NCBI GenBank assembly: GCA_024082115.1
Contig: JAMRYE010000010.1
Location: forward strand, 1,488,001-1,552,000
Direction: 5' to 3'
Source: Rhinocladiella similis
Lineage: Eukaryota > Ascomycota > Eurotiomycetes > Chaetothyriales > Herpotrichiellaceae
Length of the DNA: 64,000 bases
A program made the position numbers and the translations under genes. The notes beneath the pieces are model-generated. The model searched no databases. It had not been told where the DNA came from and saw only the letters and a list, made by a program, of their open reading frames with translations. This document shows, one piece after another, positions 57,404 through 64,000 of the stretch. Positions within the stretch are counted from its first letter, which is position 1; the number at the start of each line of letters is the position of its first letter.

Positions 57404-60400
57404 ATGCCGAGCTATCGCCACAACAACAACAAGCGAACCCTCGAAGAGGTCGCCATGGCCGAAGACCCTGAGGACTACGACTACGATGACCGTGCCGCCA
57501 GACCGTCACGACCTCGTCCAAGCAAGTCTCGTCGAGCGGGTCCGCCAGCGCGCAAGAAGCAAAGACGTGGGTACCGGGGCTCGGACATTGACACTGATGG
57601 CGAAGAAGTCTCCTCTGACGAAGACTCTTTCGCAGAAGAAGAATCTGCGGAAGAAGAGGTCGAGAAAAATGAAAGAGGTCGACCGGTTCGGAAAAGTGCA
57701 AAGAAGACTGTGACATATGAAGAGTCCGACGAATCTGAAGACGAGCTGGTAAGAGAATCGTCCAGCCAACCTGAAACCCCGCCTCCAAAGGAACCCAGCA
57801 AACACCTTATTGTGACCCTCAAGACAACTCCTATGGCGAAACGGGAATCTACGCGTAGTCGAAACTACGGCGCAAAGCAGCCGTCGACATCTGCCCCACA
57901 ACCACCAGAGCTTCATAGGAGACGAAGCAGCCGTCTTTCCCATGACCCGGAAGAGCCTCTGGTCGCTCTGACGGATTCGGGCCACCACGCTCAAGTCGTT
58001 CGAGCAAGTTCGCGGGACCCGGACAATTCAGATGACCCCGTCCCCGAGAGATCGACAAGAGGCGGGAAGAGCTTGCACTACCCATCCAAGAGTACAATTG
58101 ATGAAGAATCACAATCAGCGGTGAAGGGCGAGGAGGTGGAAGATGCCGGGGAAAAAGTCCAGCCTGTAGGTGAAGAGGTGCTCGAAATCGAAGCTTCGCA
58201 ACATGAAATGCTTGAGAGTGATGCTCAGGGTGCAGAGGAGGAGGCTGACCAGGCCCCGCCCAAATTGCTGTCAGACCTTTTTGATCACGCTGAAGCTGAA
58301 AGTGACGGCGATGATGACTTTGCAGCAGAACAGGCCCCTGCCACTCAAGAGGAGGCCCCAGCCGAAGAGGAAGCGGATGAGGACGAGGACGAGGACGATG
58401 TGATCCCTCGGGGACGTCCGACTAGAGGCGCCTCTAAGAGACAGGTCGAGTCCCCTCCATTCGAGCCTGAAAAGTCGCCGAGGCGCCTGCGTGGGCGTGG
58501 TTTACGGAGCGGAGCAAAGCAAGCGGCATCTCAAAGTCGTCGGCGCAAGGCGCAAGCAGAAAGCAGTGACTTCGACCCAGAAGAAGAACAAGCAGCCCAA
58601 GACGAACTGTCCAGCAGTAGCGGGTCTGAAGCTTCGCCTCAAAAGCCAGATGGCTATGATAGTAGCAACAACGGGCGTAGATCGACCCGTCTTCGAAGCA
58701 AGGCAGTCTCTCGTCAGAGATCAGAAGCGAGTGATGCTGATGAGCTTGCTGCAGAAGTTGAAGAGCTTAAGCGAGACGAAAAGAAGAAACGCCGCGAACG
58801 AGAGGAGATTGTTCTCGAGCCACGGCAGCGAAGAGGCGGCAAGAAGCCCAATTACGACCTACTTAGGAATCTGGCACCCATTGAAGACGAGGAAGAGCCT
58901 GCGCCATCTCCATCACAACGACCACGAAGGGCCGCAGGCGGTGGATGGCAGAGAAGTCTCTTCAACACCTACGGGCCATTTGGTGGAGGCGGCGGTGCTG
59001 CGCCGGTCCTTGGAGGCGGTCCTCCACGAGCTCAAGGCGACGTCGATTCAGACAGCAGTGACGAGGAGGTCATGAAGCGCCCAAGACCTGTGGGTGGTAC
59101 AGTAGGAATGACACCAACAGCTGCCGGTGCCTTCAATTTATTCCCGCAAACACACAATGCAGATCCTGCGCAAGCGGCTGGTGGCACTCCGGCAAACTTG
59201 GGCAAGCTCAAAGACAAACAGGCACTTGCAGATGCGGATCCTTTGGGCGTGGACCAGAACGTCAACTTTGACAGCGTCGGGGGCCTCCAGGGTCACGTTG
59301 ATCAATTGAAGGAGATGGTAGCCCTGCCTCTCCTCTACCCAGAGATCTTCACACGCTTCAAGATTACCCCTCCTCGTGGTGTTTTGTTTCATGGCCCCCC
59401 TGGAACGGGTAAAACATTGCTCGCCCGAGCCCTAGCCACCAGCGTAAGCTCGCAAGGGCGAAAAGTCACCTTTTACATGCGGAAAGGCGCAGACGCATTG
59501 AGTAAATGGGTTGGTGAAGCCGAAAGACAACTACGGTTGCTCTTTGAAGAAGCTCGAAAGAACCAGCCTAGCATCATCTTCTTTGATGAGATTGATGGCC
59601 TCGCCCCAGTTCGGTCTAGTAAACAGGAGCAAATTCATGCCTCCATCGTGTCCACTCTGCTGGCCTTAATGGATGGTATGGATGGAAGAGGTCAAGTCAT
59701 AGTGATTGGTGCGACCAATCGACCTGACTCAATCGATCCTGCTCTCAGACGACCTGGGAGATTCGACCGAGAGTTCTACTTCCCCCTGCCGAATACCGAT
59801 GCCCGAAAAGCCATCATCAACATACATACTAGAGGCTGGGATCCCCCTCTCCCGGAACCTATCAAGGCTGAGTTAGCTGAGTTGACAAAGGGTTACGGCG
59901 GTGCAGACCTACGTGCACTATGCACTGAAGCGGCTCTCAATGCGGTTCAGCGCCGTTATCCGCAGATATACAGCTCGACAGAAAAGCTGATCATTGATCC
60001 CAAGACGATTGAGGTCACACCAAAGGATTTCATGATCTCATTGAAGAAAATGACCCCTTCTTCCGAGCGATCAACGTCCTCTGGAGCCTCGCCGCTGCCT
60101 CCTAATGTAGAGCCACTGCTGAGGAACCAATTCAAAGAGATAGAGAAACTTCTGGCTGATGCGCTACCCCGAAAGAAGCGGCTTACCGCCTTGGAAGAAG
60201 CCCAGTACGAAGATGTCGCTGATGGGCATAGTTTTGGTCGAGAAAAGATGCAACAAGCATTCGAGACGTCTCGAGTCTTTCGTCCACGCTTGCTCATACA
60301 GGGCAAGATTGGAATGGGTCAACAATACCTTGCTGCTGCCCTCCTCAATCATTTTGAAGGTCTTCATGTGCAAGCATTTGACCTACCCACGTTGCTGAGT

Positions 60401-62749
60401 GATACGACAAGCTCGGCTGAATCCACTCTAACGAGGCTCTTTACCGAAGTCAAGATGCACAAGCCAAGTGTGATATACATTCCAAATGTTCAGGAATGGT
60501 GGGATCGGGTCGGAGAGACTGTCCATGCAATATTTCTGGGTCTTCTGAGAGCAGTCAAACCGACAGATCCTGTATTGCTGCTCGGCTACATTGAAGGAGA
60601 TCCCCACGAGATTGACGAGGGCATGCGACGCGTCCTGTTTGGATACTCTCCCAAGAACCAATTTCAGCTGGAAGTTCCTAATCGAGATGAGCGGTATGAG
60701 TTCTTCCGTGGTCTCAAGGACTACATCAAGACTGCTCCGGATGATTTCCCTGACCCAGAGCATCGTAAGAAGCGTGAACTGGAAAGATTACAAGTGGCAC
60801 CTGTGGAAGAAAAACGACAGCCACCAATGTCCAAAGAGGAACTCAAGGCACAGAAGAAGAAAGATCGACTTACCCTCAACATGCTCAAGCTCCGTTTGCA
60901 GCCGATCATGGATCAAATTCGGACCAAGTACAAGAAATTCCGAACTGGAGTCATTGACGAAAGCCAGATTCGCTATCTCTACGACGAGGCGGACCCGGCC
61001 ACTGTCACTTCTGATCTGCAAACCGAGGTCTTAGCTCATGCCTCGTACAGACCGTTCGAAATCGGCAAGGACGCTCATGGGGTGTTGGGTCTTGTGGACC
61101 AAGGTAATGACAATTTTTACTATAACCTTGATTCGGTGACCATTGAAAAGCGCCTGAGCAATGGCTACTACAAGCGGCCGAAAGATTTTCTTGCCGATAT
61201 AAAGCGGCTGGCGAAAGACGCCAAAATGGTTGGTGACGAAGATCGATTACTCAAGGCAAATGAGCTCGTTGCCAACGTTGAGGTTGACATTGCAGCCATC
61301 GAAATGGGCGAGCCCGCTCTGAACGCTGAATGTGAACGAGTCTATGAGCGTGAACTTGCCCGAGAGAAAGAGGTGTTGGACAAGGTAAATGCGATGAATG
61401 CGCAGAACAAGGAGATGCCTCCGCCTCAAATCATTTCGAACGTGGCTCATGGCGCTTCCGGTCCCTCTGTTGCCACAGAATCCACCGGGCCTGTTCTTCT
61501 GGGCGAGCCGATGCAACGACGCCGTGACTTCGCGCAACGTCTGGCCCCGGCCACAATAGATGGCGCAGAATCTGCTTCTGTGCTAACCAACGGCCTGCAC
61601 CCCCATGAGGATCTTGCACTGAATGACTTCACCAATGGCGCTTCGCAAGCAGACGCCGAAGGTGATACGCCAATGGGTGGCGTTGATTCTCACCCCACGT
61701 CCAACGACAAGACCAATGACACTCAGCGAACGCATACAACGAGTTCATATGGTCATCGTGAGTCGGCACAGCCTAGACCACTTCATACATGGACAGCACC
61801 TTCGCAGCAATTGCTCAAGAAATCGGGAATATCGGCACCACGATCTCAAACTGGCCCTTTCACTCCCATGCCTCACGGCAGCCAGGCTGTTGATCTCCAG
61901 AACGACGCAAGCACAACAGAAACCCCAACCGAGAAGAAGACATCGTCCGGTGACCTGGATCGGCATACCTCACCCGAACTAGGACCCAACTTGTTCGAAT
62001 TCCCAGAGGGTCGATCTGCAGCAGGTAGTCAGATCCCTTCGACCCAAGGTACGCGCATCCCGCCTAAAGGCCCTCTTCCGACCGTGACCTGTCCCCCCTT
62101 TCCCCGTGTTCCCAATGTCGCAGCTCTCGCTTCGTCGACTTCCACTCGTCCACCTCCTACGAGGTCTGAGTCTTCCCATGACTCTAGATCACATGGGTCG
62201 ATGACAACGCGTGATTTGTTATCCGAGCTAATCGCTTCTGGCTGCGTAGGAAATGTGCCCGCTTCTCAAGATGTGATTGACCCACTCGCTGGCGCTGTCC
62301 ATATCCGAACCTCGTCCTCACCTTCCCAGGGCCAGGGGCAAGGCTATGGATCCTCTTCACAGCCACCAGTGCCACAGTTCAACGAGCAGCGACGACCGTC
62401 ACAATCGAATGGCCCCGTTGGCATATACGGACTCCTGAACCCTTCGGAGCCGTCGCCGACGACCACCACGACAACGGCTACAATGACGCGACCAAACCTT
62501 GTGCAGGTCGAGGAGCGGATATTAGACAATTTCATCGCCGAGATCACCGACCGGTCGACCAATCTCTCCGTCGAGCAGTTGGAGCAGGTGAATTCCGTGC
62601 TTATGGATACGTTGTGGACGACACGCAGCATCTGGGATCGTGGAGAGGTTTTGCGAACGATGGCGGAGAGCTTCAATCTGGTCCTGGACGACATGAGGAA
62701 GGCTGGGCAGGAAGTACCCGACTCCGGAAGCTGGGGAAGAAAGGAGTGA
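57404..62749 (+). CDS. AAA ATPase with bromodomain, Yta7/ATAD2 family
   Basis: 1781 residues, no intron. The first ~550 are acidic and disordered. AAA1 has Walker A GPPGTGKT (about 664-671), Walker B IIFFDEIDGL (about 723-732), and GATNRPDSIDPALRRPGRFD. AAA2 is degenerate: its P-loop position reads QGKIGMGQQ (about 964), lacking the GKT lysine-threonine. A bromodomain follows at about 1160-1290 (LKLRLQPIMDQIRTKYKKF ... NFYYNLDSVTIEKRL). A long Ser/Pro-rich linker and a short helical C-terminus complete it. The family binds histone H3, removes or remodels nucleosomes and affects transcription. Domain order fully fits Yta7. Confidence 0.95.
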   Translation: MPSYRHNNNKRTLEEVAMAEDPEDYDYDDRAARPSRPRPSKSRRAGPPARKKQRRGYRGSDIDTDGEEVSSDEDSFAEEESAEEEVEKNERGRPVRKSAKKTVTYEESDESEDELVRESSSQPETPPPKEPSKHLIVTLKTTPMAKRESTRSRNYGAKQPSTSAPQPPELHRRRSSRLSHDPEEPLVALTDSGHHAQVVRASSRDPDNSDDPVPERSTRGGKSLHYPSKSTIDEESQSAVKGEEVEDAGEKVQPVGEEVLEIEASQHEMLESDAQGAEEEADQAPPKLLSDLFDHAEAESDGDDDFAAEQAPATQEEAPAEEEADEDEDEDDVIPRGRPTRGASKRQVESPPFEPEKSPRRLRGRGLRSGAKQAASQSRRRKAQAESSDFDPEEEQAAQDELSSSSGSEASPQKPDGYDSSNNGRRSTRLRSKAVSRQRSEASDADELAAEVEELKRDEKKKRREREEIVLEPRQRRGGKKPNYDLLRNLAPIEDEEEPAPSPSQRPRRAAGGGWQRSLFNTYGPFGGGGGAAPVLGGGPPRAQGDVDSDSSDEEVMKRPRPVGGTVGMTPTAAGAFNLFPQTHNADPAQAAGGTPANLGKLKDKQALADADPLGVDQNVNFDSVGGLQGHVDQLKEMVALPLLYPEIFTRFKITPPRGVLFHGPPGTGKTLLARALATSVSSQGRKVTFYMRKGADALSKWVGEAERQLRLLFEEARKNQPSIIFFDEIDGLAPVRSSKQEQIHASIVSTLLALMDGMDGRGQVIVIGATNRPDSIDPALRRPGRFDREFYFPLPNTDARKAIINIHTRGWDPPLPEPIKAELAELTKGYGGADLRALCTEAALNAVQRRYPQIYSSTEKLIIDPKTIEVTPKDFMISLKKMTPSSERSTSSGASPLPPNVEPLLRNQFKEIEKLLADALPRKKRLTALEEAQYEDVADGHSFGREKMQQAFETSRVFRPRLLIQGKIGMGQQYLAAALLNHFEGLHVQAFDLPTLLSDTTSSAESTLTRLFTEVKMHKPSVIYIPNVQEWWDRVGETVHAIFLGLLRAVKPTDPVLLLGYIEGDPHEIDEGMRRVLFGYSPKNQFQLEVPNRDERYEFFRGLKDYIKTAPDDFPDPEHRKKRELERLQVAPVEEKRQPPMSKEELKAQKKKDRLTLNMLKLRLQPIMDQIRTKYKKFRTGVIDESQIRYLYDEADPATVTSDLQTEVLAHASYRPFEIGKDAHGVLGLVDQGNDNFYYNLDSVTIEKRLSNGYYKRPKDFLADIKRLAKDAKMVGDEDRLLKANELVANVEVDIAAIEMGEPALNAECERVYERELAREKEVLDKVNAMNAQNKEMPPPQIISNVAHGASGPSVATESTGPVLLGEPMQRRRDFAQRLAPATIDGAESASVLTNGLHPHEDLALNDFTNGASQADAEGDTPMGGVDSHPTSNDKTNDTQRTHTTSSYGHRESAQPRPLHTWTAPSQQLLKKSGISAPRSQTGPFTPMPHGSQAVDLQNDASTTETPTEKKTSSGDLDRHTSPELGPNLFEFPEGRSAAGSQIPSTQGTRIPPKGPLPTVTCPPFPRVPNVAALASSTSTRPPPTRSESSHDSRSHGSMTTRDLLSELIASGCVGNVPASQDVIDPLAGAVHIRTSSSPSQGQGQGYGSSSQPPVPQFNEQRRPSQSNGPVGIYGLLNPSEPSPTTTTTTATMTRPNLVQVEERILDNFIAEITDRSTNLSVEQLEQVNSVLMDTLWTTRSIWDRGEVLRTMAESFNLVLDDMRKAGQEVPDSGSWGRKE

Positions 62750-63469
62750 TTGGTGACTTGATTATACCATATGATTAAGGGGGTGGTGCTCTCTTGCATT
62801 GTGTGCTTTGTTGCTACTTCTAGGGAGTACTTTTCGGGGTCTTATACGAGGGACGGGCGGGGCGCGCATGGAAAGGTTTCCTTTTTTTCCTCTCTCTTCC
62901 ACACTCAACAGGGGAACCACGTTGCATATTCAAAGTGCCCTCCAAAGGAACAAGGATACGGGGGGGGCAGGGGTTTGGAGATAGGACGAACCACCTTTAT
63001 GGACATTTGATTGTTGCATGTGTACAAGTGTGCCTGTGCCTGTGTGCGCGCGTGCGATTCGGGCGGGTATTTTTATATGCGTGCATTTGGGAATGTGAAG
63101 ACACTTTTCCCTACCAAAACATAAACCTAGGTATAGAAACGATACGAAAACATAAACCTAGGTATAGAAACGATGAAGGGGGGCAGCATTCCCATCCTGA
63201 CACAACGATTGTCTAGAGCCCAGATAGAGCCCAGTGTGGATTTCTCGTCTTTGTGCATAGAAATGTTGGGTTGCTGGAGACGACAGTCTAGTTTCTAAGA
63301 TTTGATTTGTGTAGGATGGGATATATATACCCTTTGTAGGTCGTCGGTAGATCCGTCTTTTCGACGCCGAGGATTTCGACGGTTCTCTTCTATAAGTCTA
63401 CGCTAGTCTAGTCTACCTTCTATTCTAGTCGAGCCTCTTTTGCAACCTTCTCGCCTTTGTTTGTGACGC
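62750..63469. other. Convergent spacer at the right end
   Basis: Lies between the AAA ATPase (+) and the transporter (-). It includes the 28-base duplication at 63116-63174. No gene supported. Confidence 0.4.
63116..63174. repeat. 28-base tandem duplication
   Basis: The same 28 bases, beginning AAAACATAAACCTAGGTATA, occur at 63116-63143 and 63147-63174, separated by ACG. Each copy contains the palindrome ACCTAGGT. Confidence 0.95.
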
Positions 63470-64000
63470 TTACACATTCTTCTTCGTTGTCTCATGCCCC
63501 TTTTTCTGTCTTGGACTCGAAGAGGCTTTTGACCCAGATCCTGATCCCGTAGGCATAGCGTACAGCCCGCCGCCTAGGAACACAATCGCGGCACCGACCA
63601 TGACGCCGCTGGGCAGATCATTGCCAAACAACCAAATGCTCAGGATCAAGCTGGCGAGTTTGCGAATGTTCAGCACGATGCTGACTGTCAGACTTGACGA
63701 TTGAGCAGATAGTCTGTTCACGCCGACGATGCAGAGGAGCTGTGTGGCTGCGTTGAGGAGGAGGAGAAGCACGGGTCGAGGAACGTGCAGGGCGAGTGAA
63801 AGACCCAGTAACCAATTTGATGGTGATGATGATAATAATAATGACGGTAGGGATGATCCAAAACCAACAGGCCCTCCACCAGCAGCAGCACCCGTTGCGT
63901 TCTGTTTCTGAAACCATGAAAATGAAAAGGTGCTCGTGCTGTGCTCGGCGTACTCGTAGTCGCTTATGGCGGCGGCCTTGACGATGGCGAACTCGTGCAT
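63470..64000 (-). CDS. Nucleotide-sugar transporter, UAA/SLC35B family (C-terminal part)
   Basis: Only the last 176 codons are in the window; the gene continues past 64000, so the first Met seen need not be the start. The visible part has transmembrane text (PVLLLLLNAATQLLCIVGVN, VMVGAAIVFLGGGLYAM) and the family block SSSLTVSIVLNIRKLASLIL, typical of UDP-GlcNAc/UDP-xylose transporters such as yeast Yea4. It ends KGHETTKKNV; a Lys-rich tail like this can be an ER/Golgi retrieval signal. A low-complexity insertion (ATGAAAGGGPVGFGSS) is unusual. Substrate not established. Confidence 0.75.
   Translation of the reverse strand: MHEFAIVKAAAISDYEYAEHSTSTFSFSWFQKQNATGAAAGGGPVGFGSSLPSLLLSSSPSNWLLGLSLALHVPRPVLLLLLNAATQLLCIVGVNRLSAQSSSLTVSIVLNIRKLASLILSIWLFGNDLPSGVMVGAAIVFLGGGLYAMPTGSGSGSKASSSPRQKKGHETTKKNV

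Overview
The window is nuclear DNA from a filamentous ascomycete (Pezizomycotina). The genes are compact and often interrupted by 48-110 nt GT...AG introns, many with a CTAAC-like branch point. They include a fungal Zn2Cys6 regulator, a fungal G-protein gamma subunit with a CAAX box, Hpm1- and Yta7-type genes and a DUF2457-like protein. I cannot place it below subphylum. Exon junctions were set by eye from splice signals, reading frame and fit to known families; every spliced model closes in frame.

Layout. 0.4-6.6 kb: housekeeping genes (G-patch protein, membrane-anchored unknown protein, uS19, P2, SPT2). 7.1-17.1 kb: a catabolic cluster with gentisate 1,2-dioxygenase, FAD monooxygenase, alpha/beta hydrolase, Zn2Cys6 regulator and FAH-family hydrolase. 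Together these can take a hydroxybenzoate through gentisate and ring cleavage to a hydrolysable pyruvate derivative, under a local regulator. 17.5-23.7 kb: Hpm1-type methyltransferase, eIF3a and the G-protein gamma gene, which is overlapped by an upstream ORF with strongly coding composition. 25.6-29.4 kb: small secreted Cys-rich EF-hand protein, Rdx/SelW-like protein with a microsatellite intron, and an unknown tail-anchored protein.

29.4-37.3 kb is gene-poor. It holds a twice-frameshifted Gly/His-rich ORF and a cluster of the octamer TACTCGTA/TACGAGTA. 37.3-49.5 kb: DUF2457-like protein, SAR1, two unusual tandem arrays, PP1 and a leucine-rich-repeat protein whose short first exon I add here. 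49.5-54.2 kb has no gene I can support. 54.2-64.0 kb: patatin-like lipase, the Yta7/ATAD2-type AAA-bromodomain ATPase, and the end of a UAA-family nucleotide-sugar transporter cut by the window edge.

The main points of interest are the gentisate cluster with its own regulator, the ORF overlapping the G-gamma start, the palindromic octamer cluster, and the secreted 12-cysteine EF-hand protein. I found no CRISPR array, tRNA, rRNA or intact transposon.
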